Positions 30,037 through 38,813 of a stretch of 64,000 nucleotides of DNA are shown here, in pieces (position 1 is the stretch's first letter; each line of letters begins with the position of its first letter). Location of the stretch: assembly GCA_013368375.1 (NCBI GenBank), contig JAACJP010000024.1:496001-560000 (forward strand). Reading direction: 5' to 3'. A program made the translations under genes and the position numbers. Source of the stretch: Tricholomella constricta. Taxonomy: Eukaryota; Basidiomycota; Agaricomycetes; Agaricales; Lyophyllaceae. Under the pieces are notes generated by a model. It had not been told where the DNA came from and ran no database searches. It saw only the letters and a list, made by a program, of their open reading frames with translations.

Positions 30037-33000
30037 TTACACAACGGGTGGAACGTACGCCCCCGTTGTCTAGTCGTAATCGGTTCGCTCCTTTATCCGT
30101 AGAATACGCCAATACACCTAATATTGCTGCTATTCCGACGAGTGAACCGACCGACAAAGACGTACAAAACCCCTCCGACCCGACGACACCAATCGCAGTC
30201 GCAAAGCCGATCGCCCCGTCGCGTCGTGGCCTACCCCGCTGGGAAAAGCGACTCCCTAGTCGCTTCATCGCCGCTGCCTCCCCCTGCCCCAGATCCCTGT
30301 GGCTCAACGTCGAACTGGAGACCACCGACACCCAGGAGTCGCATGCCGTCACTGCCCTAGTGGACAGCGGAGCGACTGGCAGTTTTCTCAATGTTGCTTT
30401 CGTCGAGAAACACAAGCTCACAACCAAGGTGCTTAGTCGGCCATCCCCGGTTTACAATGTGGACGGCACTCTCAACGAAGGCGGTTCGGTCTCTTGCATC
30501 GTAGAAGCTGTCTTGCGATACAACGGTCATACCGAACGAGCCGTCTTCGGGGTCACCCAGTTAGGCAAGCAAGACATGATCCTCGGGTTCAACTGGCTTA
30601 AAAACCATAACCCCGAGATCGACTGGGAGACCAAGGAGGTGAAGATGAGTCGCTGTCCGACGCAGTGCGGCACCTGCAAGGACGAGGTCAAAGCCGATCG
30701 GCGCGCACGCACCAAAGTGCGCGCAGCGATCCGCGCCTGTCGAGCCGACGGTATACCGATGACTGAGCCCGACCTGCGAGCCCCGACCAACCCGTATGTT
30801 GAGGACGACTCTGATGAGGAGGAGTTCCTCCCCTACACCCCGGTCCTGGAGGAACCTGACCCAGAGTCTGACGACTTCCTGGTGGAAACCTTCCTGAGTG
30901 GCGATCGCATCTTCGCGACCGCGATCCATCCGACTCCGACCGCCGAACATATTCGGGCCAGCCAAACGACATCGCAGCGACTTGCGGAAGCGCACGCTGC
31001 TAACTCCGTGCCCAGAACTTTCCGCGACGCAGTACCGACCCACCTCCACGACTTTGAAGATGTCTTCTCCAAAGTCGCATTCGATGAGCTTCCAGAGCGC
31101 AAGCAATGGGACCATGCCATCGAACTGGAGCCGGGCGCGTCGCCGACGGGCACGAAGGTCTACCCGCTCTCACCGGCAGAACAGGTCGAACTCGACGCGT
31201 TCCTCAAGGAGAACCTCGAGACAGGTCGCATCCGACCGTCCAAGTCGCCCATGGCGTCGCCGGTCTTCTTCATCAAGAAGAAGGACGGGTCGCTCCGACT
31301 GGTTCAGGACTATCGGACGCTCAATGCGCTCACGGTGAAGAACCGATACCCGCTGCCCCTCATTAGCGAACTGGTGAATAACCTTCGCGGCGCGCGGTAC
31401 TTCACCAAGTTGGACGTCCGATGGGGGTACAACAACGTGCGGATCAAGGAAGGCGACGAGTGGAAGGCAGCGTTTCGGACGAATCGCGGCCTCTTCGAGC
31501 CGCTCGTCATGTTCTTCGGCCTCACGAACAGCCCCGCCACATTTCAGACCATGATGAATGATATCTTCCGCGATCTGATCGCTGAAGGTGTTGTTTGCGT
31601 GTACCTCGATGACATCTTGATTTATACAAAGACGCTAGAGGAACACCATCGGGTCACGCGACTGGTACTGGACCGACTCCGCGAACATCAGCTGTTCTTA
31701 AAGCCCGAGAAATGCGAATTTGAGCAGACTAAGATCGAGTATCTCGGGCTGATCATCTCGCAAGGGCAAGCGGAAATGGATCCGGTTAAAGTCGCTGGAG
31801 TGTTGGAATGGCCGGCGCCGAAGAACAAGAAGGAGGTGCAAGCGTTCCTAGGCTTCACCAATTTCTACCGACGGTTCATCCAGGACTTCTCGCACCACGC
31901 CCGACCCCTGTTCGATCTGACAGGCAAGGACGTCGCCTGGCGATGGGGAGAGTCGGAGCAGTCGGCCTTTGCCCTTCTGAAGTCTGCGATCACATCGGGG
32001 CCAGTCCTCATGTTCCCCGACGACGATCGACCGTACCGCATCGAAGCCGACTCGTCCGACTTCGCAACGGGCGCAGTCCTGTCGCAAGAGTCGCCGTCCG
32101 ATGGCAAGTGGCACCCGGTCGCGTTCTACTCGAAGAGCTTGAACGCCGTCGAGCGGAACTACGAGATCCATGACAAAGAGATGCTGGCGATCATCCGGTC
32201 TCTGGAGGAATGGCGACACTTCGTAGAAGGCGCAAAGCACAAGGTGGAGATCTGGACCGACCACAAGAACCTCGAGTACTTCCTCACCGCGAAGAAACTC
32301 AATCGGCGTCAAGCCCGATGGTCGCTTTACCTCGCTAACTTCGACTTCGCCCTCCACCACCGTCCTGGCCGTAGCATGGGCAAACCCGACGCGTTATCGC
32401 GTCGCCCCGACCATGGCGACGGAAGCGCCGACAACGCCAACATCGTGCTGCTCAAACCAGAATTCTTCGCCGTTCGTGCAACTGAAGGCCTTGCACTGGT
32501 CGGAGAGGAGGATGATGTGCTGAAAGCGATCCGCAAGGGCAATCGCGATGGGGCTCAGGAGGATGCGGTCGCGAAAGCGGCGCAACTGGTCAAAGCATCC
32601 AAGATCGCCGGCCGCTCCCTTCGCTTTGGCGAGTGGGGAGAGGAAGGCGGTCTGCTCACGTTCCGTGGACGGATCTATGTCCCGAACGTCCCAGACCTTC
32701 GCCGACGCATTGTGGAGCAGCACCACGACTCCAAGGTCGCCGGTCACCCCGGTCGCTGGAAGACGCTCGAACTGGTGTCGCGCAACTACTGGTGGCCCCA
32801 GATGTCGCGCTTCATCGGTTCGTACACCAGCACCTGTGACATGTGTCTGCGCACGAAACCTCGCCGCCAACTCCCCGTCGGACAGCTGCAGCCGCTTCCC
32901 ATCCCCGAAGGCCGATGGAATGTCGTATCGGTCGACTTCATCACCGAACTTCCAGAGTCCAACGGCCACGACGCGATCATGAATGTCGTGGATTCAGTTG

Positions 33001-34067
33001 GAAAGCGCGCGCACTTCATCGCGTCGCACACGACTTGTTCGGCCCTGGGAGCTGCGAACCTCTACCGTCGCCACGTCTGGAAGCTGCACGGTCTCCCCGA
33101 CGCATTCGTCTCCGATCGAGGTCCACAGTTCGTCGCCGAGTTCACGCGCGAACTGTACAGACTCCTGGGTATCAAGCTGTCGGCCTCGACGGCGTACCAC
33201 CCACAGACCGACGGACAGACAGAGCGTGTCAACCAGGAACTGGAACAGTTCTTGCGAGTCTTCTGCAATGAGCGCCAGAACGATTGGGAGGACCTCCTGC
33301 CCGACGCCGAATTCAGTTACAACAACCATGTACATTCGGCGACGCAGCAGACCCCCTTCCTGCTTGACACTGGTCGGCATCCGCGCATGGGCTTTGAGCC
33401 GCGTCGGGGCGCTTCCAAGAACGAGTCAGCAGACGAGTTCGTGGAGCGCATGAAGGAAGCACAGGAGGAAGCCAAGGCAGCGCTTTCAAAGGCCAAAGAC
33501 GACATGGAGCGGTATTACAACCAGTGGCACGCCCCAACGCCCGACTACCAGCCTGGCGACAAGGTATACTTGGACGCGACCGACATTTCTACGACCCGAC
33601 CGTCTAAGAAGTTGTCGCATCGCTACCTTGGCCCTTTCGTCGTGCAAAGGCGAGTCGGCCCGCTGGCATACCGCCTCCTGCTGCCTCAGTCCATGAAGCG
33701 CATCCACCCAGTCTTCCACGTCGTGAAGCTCATCCCCGCCATTGCTGATCCGATCGAAGGTCGTCGATCCGATCCCCCTCCGCCCCCCGACATAATCGAC
33801 GATGAACCCCATTACGAAGTTGAAAAGATCCTCGATAGCCGAACCTTCCGCAAAAAACTACAGTACAAGGTCCTGTGGAAGGGCTATGGTTACGAAGAAG
33901 CTTCTTGGGAACCTCGCGAAAATGTCGCCGCCCCCGATCTGGTACGCAAATTTCACCGCGACAACCCCGACGCCCCACGCCACATTCGTGGCATCTTCAC
34001 TCTATCCCCCGCCATCTTCGCCACCGTCACCCCGCACCGAGTCGTTGCGATTCAAAAGGGGGGGTGA
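30027..34067 (+). CDS. Pol polyprotein: protease, RT, RNase H, integrase, chromodomain
   Basis: About 1,340 residues counted from 30048. Order: aspartic protease (TALVDSGATGSFLN, near residue 106); reverse transcriptase with DGSLRLVQDYRTLN and catalytic VCVYLDDILIY (about 516-524); RNase H (RIEADSSDFATGAVLSQE near 665; WTDHKNLEYF; HHRPGRSMGKPDALSRR); integrase zinc motif HHDSKVAGH...CDMC (near 890-930) and catalytic DFITEL (about 962), FVSDRGPQF (about 1019) and QTERVNQE, with exactly 35 residues between the second Asp and the Glu; and a C-terminal chromodomain (YEVEKILDSRTF, YKVLWKGYGYEEASWEP; about 1254-1310) that would direct insertion to marked chromatin. No ATG lies near the start, so translation is predicted by -1 shift from gag. 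It ends at TGA just before the 3' LTR. Confidence 0.95.
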   Translation, partial: GFLITQRVERTPPLSSRNRFAPLSVEYANTPNIAAIPTSEPTDKDVQNPSDPTTPIAVAKPIAPSRRGLPRWEKRLPSRFIAAASPCPRSLWLNVELETTDTQESHAVTALVDSGATGSFLNVAFVEKHKLTTKVLSRPSPVYNVDGTLNEGGSVSCIVEAVLRYNGHTERAVFGVTQLGKQDMILGFNWLKNHNPEIDWETKEVKMSRCPTQCGTCKDEVKADRRARTKVRAAIRACRADGIPMTEPDLRAPTNPYVEDDSDEEEFLPYTPVLEEPDPESDDFLVETFLSGDRIFATAIHPTPTAEHIRASQTTSQRLAEAHAANSVPRTFRDAVPTHLHDFEDVFSKVAFDELPERKQWDHAIELEPGASPTGTKVYPLSPAEQVELDAFLKENLETGRIRPSKSPMASPVFFIKKKDGSLRLVQDYRTLNALTVKNRYPLPLISELVNNLRGARYFTKLDVRWGYNNVRIKEGDEWKAAFRTNRGLFEPLVMFFGLTNSPATFQTMMNDIFRDLIAEGVVCVYLDDILIYTKTLEEHHRVTRLVLDRLREHQLFLKPEKCEFEQTKIEYLGLIISQGQAEMDPVKVAGVLEWPAPKNKKEVQAFLGFTNFYRRFIQDFSHHARPLFDLTGKDVAWRWGESEQSAFALLKSAITSGPVLMFPDDDRPYRIEADSSDFATGAVLSQESPSDGKWHPVAFYSKSLNAVERNYEIHDKEMLAIIRSLEEWRHFVEGAKHKVEIWTDHKNLEYFLTAKKLNRRQARWSLYLANFDFALHHRPGRSMGKPDALSRRPDHGDGSADNANIVLLKPEFFAVRATEGLALVGEEDDVLKAIRKGNRDGAQEDAVAKAAQLVKASKIAGRSLRFGEWGEEGGLLTFRGRIYVPNVPDLRRRIVEQHHDSKVAGHPGRWKTLELVSRNYWWPQMSRFIGSYTSTCDMCLRTKPRRQLPVGQLQPLPIPEGRWNVVSVDFITELPESNGHDAIMNVVDSVGKRAHFIASHTTCSALGAANLYRRHVWKLHGLPDAFVSDRGPQFVAEFTRELYRLLGIKLSASTAYHPQTDGQTERVNQELEQFLRVFCNERQNDWEDLLPDAEFSYNNHVHSATQQTPFLLDTGRHPRMGFEPRRGASKNESADEFVERMKEAQEEAKAALSKAKDDMERYYNQWHAPTPDYQPGDKVYLDATDISTTRPSKKLSHRYLGPFVVQRRVGPLAYRLLLPQSMKRIHPVFHVVKLIPAIADPIEGRRSDPPPPPDIIDDEPHYEVEKILDSRTFRKKLQYKVLWKGYGYEEASWEPRENVAAPDLVRKFHRDNPDAPRHIRGIFTLSPAIFATVTPHRVVAIQKGG
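34054..34064 (+). promoter_or_regulatory. Polypurine tract
   Basis: AAAAGGGGGGG ends 3 nt before the 3' LTR, overlapping the last pol codons. It would prime plus-strand DNA synthesis. Confidence 0.8.
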
Positions 34068-34564
34068 TGTTAGGGGAACACCTGTTTGGTGATCACGTGA
34101 CCATCCGATTCCTCGGACGAGCACGTGACCGACCGCTCCCCAGATGATCGCGATCCCGACCCCGACGCTCCGCCCCAAGCATCGGTGTACATACTTATAA
34201 CTTCCTGTCGTTACTTCCCCTTCCAGCGCGCGCCCGATCCCGATTCCCGACATCCCGACGTCGGTCACCCGACCTCGTGCGCCTGCACCCTGAGCCACGA
34301 GGATCGGACAGCGTCGGGAACGTGTACATACACGCGCCGCTGCCCATCCGTTATCATTTACGTACCATACACCCCAGAGAGCCGGCCCTCAAGTAGTTAC
34401 TCGTATATAGTCATCCTCCTGACATGGGGGAATCCTTTACTCTATTCTCATTGGATTCCCCTCTGCCAGGTAGGTCTACTTACGTTCTCTCTAATCGTAC
34501 ATAATATAACATTGGATTCCCCTCTGCCAGCACGACTAAGCTCTGCGCTGAGGTCGCCCTAACA
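34068..34564 (+). repeat. 3' LTR
   Basis: Same length and, by eye, same sequence as 28198-28694. It starts immediately after the pol stop codon. Confidence 0.95.
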
Positions 34565-34594
34565 CACACCGCATGCAGGCCGACGAGGGCCTGC
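34565..34594 (+). mobile_element. Continuation of the interrupted LINE-B fragment
   Basis: Begins with the second copy of the 5-bp duplication CACAC and continues CGCATGCAGGCCGACGAGGG as in the uninterrupted LINE-B copy at 24634. Similarity stops at about 34594. Confidence 0.8.
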
Positions 34595-35004
34595 TTAATC
34601 AAGATTTGATCGTCAGATATATTTGAAATGTCGGATTTATGTTGAATTTATTTCATTTCACACTCATTATTAAAATATATTCAACATAAAATCCCTGATG
34701 TTTTCGGCTTCCCCCCGCAGTGTGAAGGATGCGATGTTACGATTGGAATAATTCCAAGAAGGCTAAGAACAAAGGGTTTGAGCTGTTAACTTTGAGTTTG
34801 AGGAATAATACAGGCAGGGGTGCATATCATCTCCTCCTTATTTGAATTACCGACTGTCCCTAGTCGGCTTCAAGGTACCGGATCGGCATCCTAGTTGGCA
34901 TGGTGTTGTACGGAGTGGTGCAGGGGGAGTGGCGGTGCGTACGGCCCTGGTGACGAGTCCGATTCGGTTTTATACCCCTTCCGTTCGTGGTCGTCTTTAT
35001 TACA
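34595..35004. other. AT-rich spacer with an imperfect hairpin
   Basis: GGATTTATGTTGAAT (about 34634-34648) and ATTCAACATAAAATCC (about 34678-34693) can pair around a loop of about 30 nt with one bulge. The block ACCGACTGTCCCTAGTCGG near 34850 resembles GCTGACTGTCCTCAGTCAG near 36188, so the upstream region is duplicated together with the following gene. Confidence 0.4.
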
Positions 35005-35859
35005 ATGTCCTGTCCTCCTACCGATTTTGGGAAGGTCGTCTGGAACCTCGACGAGGACTGGGTCGCTTGGCGTTTGCTCCCTATCGACACTGGTCGTGAA
35101 GAGTGTACTTCTCTCATAGAGAACATTTTGGATGGTATCGAGATGCTAAGGAGTCAGGACGCGGCGTCCGAGCGGTGGGAGTGGCCTAACGAAGATGCTG
35201 CCTTTGCCGACTTATGGGCGGTCATTTCGCATGACACCGAGTGGTCCGATTGGAGTCTGGAAGTACGTCTAGGCGCCTGTATCGTTGTGTCTTCGTGGTC
35301 CGATTGACACCTTTATTCTAGGATGACTATACGCGCCGTCGTCGCGAGCGGCGACTCTGTTTGGCGGATGGTATAGATAAAGCAATAGGCGAGGAAGCTG
35401 CCCGTGTCGCGTCAACACCTGTGGCTTGTAAACGTAAACGAGATCTCGTCGACGACGAGCGCCAGGAGTCGGAGAGTCAGGAGGGTTCGGGCGGTGGGCA
35501 TGCGGGAGTTCCCTTAGTCCAGGATCACGACTTGGTGGTTGTCGCCCGTCACCTCGCGATGGAACAAGTCGCCGACGTCCCTTGTGATGAGGATCCGCAC
35601 GACTCAAACCCTGTGCAGCCTTTGTCGGTTGTGTCGCGCTTCGATCTCGTCGGCGTGGACCGCACTCTGTCTACGTCGTTCCTTTTTACAGTCTCTGGTT
35701 CGGGATTCTCATGTCCTTGAGTCGCGGCAAGAGGTCCTACGCTTGTCGATCTGCCAGCTCTATCAACAGGTCGTAGCGACGTCTACCGCCTTAGACGTAC
35801 TCCGGGCGCACCGTTCCGAGTTAGTTAGCGAAGTTCTAGTGGGTGTCGCGGAAAGCTAG
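35005..35859 (+). pseudogene. Tandem paralogue 1 of unknown family (lacks zinc cluster)
   Basis: Exon 1 (35005-35262) encodes a conserved block: NLDEDWVAWRLLP, LIENILDGIEMLRSQ, ERWEWPNEDAAFADLWAVIS, DTEWSDWSLE. An intron (35263-35321) leads to DDYTRRRRERRLCLADG and an acidic, Ser/Gly-rich region. After a frame change near 35690 a helical stretch follows (LESRQEVLRLSICQLYQQVV, ending about 35859). Blocks 1 and 2 match the downstream gene at 36316, showing a tandem duplication, but the Zn2Cys6 segment of that gene has no equivalent here. I do not recognise the family. The basic RRRRERR suggests nuclear location. Probably a truncated copy. Confidence 0.5.
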
Positions 35860-36315
35860 GGCAAAGAGCACGACAGGGGAGGGGATTTCAAGAACACGGT
35901 GGTGGCAGGAGCGAAGAGAGACGCTGGCGACAGCGCTCGAGGGCTTGGAATGTCGGCGTCTGGTTGGTTCTAGTCACGTTCTGTCTGTTATTGTTCATCT
36001 TTGTATTCGTTACTGTCATGTCCTAGAATTGTGTCATGTTTCTTTCGCTTCCTGTCGGCAGCCGACCGGTGTGATGCTTTATTCGTTTTTTATCGTGCGT
36101 CGCCGACCATGTCTGGTTTAGACGGTTTACGCCACTCCTTTGCAGAGATGCGTGGTCATGTGATTTTGTTGGTCCATGTGTTGAACTGCTGACTGTCCTC
36201 AGTCAGGCCTGGGTGTCGCGCGTGCGTGGCGTGGGAAGGGTGTGGTGGTGCGAAATATTTTGTCAACGCGTCTTTGTTGCCATTTCTTCCTTTCTTTTCC
36301 TTCCTCTCTCCTGCC

Positions 36316-38246
36316 ATGTCTCCCGTAATTCCGGATCTCGCACTCGTCCTGGACAACCTGGGGAAGGACTGGGAGGAATGGCGCTCTTTGCCGCCGGATG
36401 CGTCGCGTGCCAAACGCGCTGTCGTCCTCGAGGATATAGAGGGTGTCGAGTCCCTTCGTGCGCAGGTGGATAGCGGGGAGCGGCAGGTCTGGCACGACGA
36501 GGATGAGGCTCTGGCTGCCATTTGGGCTGTTGTTAGTGTGGACAGTGAGTGGAGTGTGCAGTTCGCGGGTCTGCGCCCAGAGGTGAGTTCCTTGGGGCTG
36601 GTGGAGACCGTTCGTTTGCCTTCTGATGCGCTTGTTCTGTTTGCGCAGGACAGTACATTCGCCGACGCCGGCAGCGACGTCTGCGCCTCGGGTCGGAGGT
36701 CGGCACGCGTGGGTTGCAGTTGGTGGCTCCGGAAGAGCCCGCGGGCGTCCCGAATGCGATAACCAAGGGAGTGGGTCCGATGGACGTGGACGTCGAGGCG
36801 GGTGCGGGACTGCCCTCTGCTGTTGGGGCTGACGGTCGTTCCGGGGTTGCTGGCTCTGCCGGTGGCGCTGCGCCTTTTTCTGGCGCTGCCTGTAGCAACG
36901 AGGGGGTCACACGTACGGTAGAGGGTTTTCGTCAGGTATCGGAGGCAGCCAGTGTCGCGGCTATGGCCGCGCGCATGGCGCGTGAAGTCGAGGAGCCTCT
37001 GCGGGACCCTCTTGCGCCCCTCTCTCGCGCTGTTTCCGAGGTCGCTTTGAGTGGTCCGCCTGTCGCTGTCGGAGAAGGGGCTTCGCCGGTGCGCCCTAAG
37101 GTCGAGGGTAAGAAGCGCGATGGTGCGCGCAAAGTGGCGTACATGTCCGTGGGTGGCGGTCGTCCGACAGCGTCGCCCGCCCTTGCGGCGCCTGGGGTGA
37201 GTTCGTTTTAGCAGTGTCGGATCGCTGGCTTCCTGACGTCGTTTGATAGGTGTCCCGTCCCCTTGCTCGTCCCGTGGGGTCGGGTGAGTCTGCGCTTCGT
37301 TCCTTCATCGTGTTTTGTCCTCTGAGTGGGCGCTGCCTGATCCCTTTTGCAGGTGCGGCCCAAGCGACTTCTCGGCTATTCGAGACACCGACAAGAAACG
37401 CAAGCGTGTGGTGGGAGAGGATGACGAGGGGTCGGTCGTGGTCGTGGAGGAGGTCGCGGAGAAGGGGAAGAAGCGGAGGACGACAGCAACCCCCAGCGTC
37501 TGGGAGCTGAAGTTGGAGGAGTTCAAGGTGGAGTGTCCCGACTGGGTCCTGCGCGACGTTCCGGTGAGCAGGGTCGGTCGGCCTTCTCGTTGTGCGTCCT
37601 TCTAATTTGTTATGTTTTTCTGTAGTGCAAGCGTTGTGTGCGCGCCAGCCAGACGTGCGTCCAGCGACCGGGCAGTGGCCCTTGCGCGCGGTGCAAGATA
37701 CAGTCCAAAGGCTGTGTCTCGTCGCTCGAGATTGTCTCATCGCCATCCGGTACCCGCCAGGGTCGGTATGCGACCGACAGGCCGTTTGGGATTGGTGCTT
37801 CCACAGGGCGTCTGGCACTGGAGCGTACCGAGGCGCTCCCTTTCCTTGGGTCTGACTACCTGCTGTGTGGACGGGTTTCTGGGGATGCTGGTCTGCCGAC
37901 GGGGGCTGACTTGGTTGGGTTGGGACGGGACCGGGAGGCGACGTCGGCCATGGTCGCACACTTCTCTCGTGCCGACGTGGAGCGAGCGCTGTCATCGCGA
38001 CACGCTTTACTCTGCAGCCTCGTTCAGGAGTCGCAAATGGCGGAGGCGCGGGTGGAGATTCTGCGGTCCACCCTAGCGGCGTTGAACGAACAGTTAGTGG
38101 AGACGACTGTCGCTGTCCAACTTCTCCAGGATCGCTACAACCAGATGTGCGTGGCCGACGAGGCTTATCTCGATTTTTGTGTTGCGCATGAGAATGAGAT
38201 CGCCCCGTTGAAAGTTGTAGTCCCGGGTCCTGGCGTGTTTGATTAA
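36316..38246 (+). CDS. Tandem paralogue 2: unknown gene with Zn2Cys6 cluster and coiled coil
   Basis: Exon 1 (36316-36582) reads NLGKDWEEWRSLP, VLEDIEGVESLRAQV, ERQVWHDEDEALAAIWAVVS, the same block as the upstream paralogue. After an intron ending at about 36653 exon 2 begins YIRRRRQRRLRLG and runs to about 37196 (Ala/Gly/Val-rich). Short introns at about 37197-37249 and 37283-37352 lead to a basic exon (DTDKKRKRVVGE; KKRRTTATPSVWELKLEEF), then an intron ending at 37625. The last exon starts CKRCVRASQTC and continues with CARCKIQSKGC: CX2CX6CX8CX2CX6C, the spacing of fungal Zn2Cys6 DNA-binding clusters. A heptad-like helix follows (RVEILRSTLAALNEQLVETT). Usually the cluster is N-terminal, here it is in the C-terminal half. 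Function unknown; a DNA-binding protein, possibly of a repeated family, is plausible. Exon borders are my estimates. Confidence 0.55.
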
Positions 38247-38338
38247 ACGGATCGCCGCTTGTCATCGTGCCGTGTAGACGTCAGAATGTAGTCGGTCTAG
38301 GTCATTGGTGCATTTTTGTAGGGCGATCACGCGACATC

Positions 38339-38813
38339 TTAAAAGGTCGGTAGAAGAAAGAATAGAATCGGGTGGGGGTTGGCTTCGACAATATCGAGTA
38401 GGAGCGGGTGGGTACCCGTCGCGGCGTAGTAAGGGGAACGTCCCATTCGTTTGCGGACCGTAACTCGTTCAGCCCAGAAGACCGAATAAGCGGCTTGCGA
38501 CCATTTGTTTTCATTTCCATCGGCGGCTTTGAACAGGGCTTGTTGGACGTCGAAGTGGGGCTTTTCGATGAGTCCGTTGGCTTTAGAGTTGTAGCCCGAG
38601 ATGCAGATGTTGTGGATATGGTACTTCTTTGTGATGTGTTCGGCCGCTTTGATAAAGGCTGGTCCATTGTCGGTTACGATCTCGCGTAATCCCCCCCAGC
38701 GACAGACAATGCCTTTGTACATCAATTGGGCCACCAGAAGCGCTCGAGGAGGGTCGCGCAGGTCGCGTAGAATCGCTTATGCCCGAGGTTGTCGTGGACC
38801 GACCGTAAGATCT
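38339..38813 (-). pseudogene. G1b integrase remnant
   Basis: 38339-38734 encodes KGIVCRWGGLREIVTDNGPAF, NICISGYNSKANGLIEKPH and VFWAERVTVRKRMG, the second half of the catalytic core with the second Asp and the Glu. The first catalytic Asp and the zinc-binding region are removed by the deletion at about 38725, where a short upstream remnant (LLERFWWPN-equivalent) joins out of frame. Confidence 0.7.

Larger units (their letters stand above)
28198..34564 (+). mobile_element. Intact chromodomain Ty3/Gypsy retrotransposon (6,367 bp)
   Basis: Two LTRs of 497 bp (28198-28694 and 34068-34564), identical as far as I can see by eye, begin TGTTAGGGG and end CCCTAACA. The target duplication CACAC is at 28193-28197 and 34565-34569. 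Gag (28822-30036) and pol (30048-34067) are both open without internal stops, with all expected domains. A self-complementary primer site and a polypurine tract are present. This is the best candidate in the window for a recently active retroelement. It is inserted in a LINE-B fragment. Decayed relatives are at 42928-44388, 51342-51655 and, as LTR pieces, 19345-20155. Confidence 0.95.

Noticed and set aside
37096..38265. 389-codon minus-strand open frame
   Set aside because: Antisense to the Zn2Cys6 gene, which shows motifs and intron signals on the plus strand.
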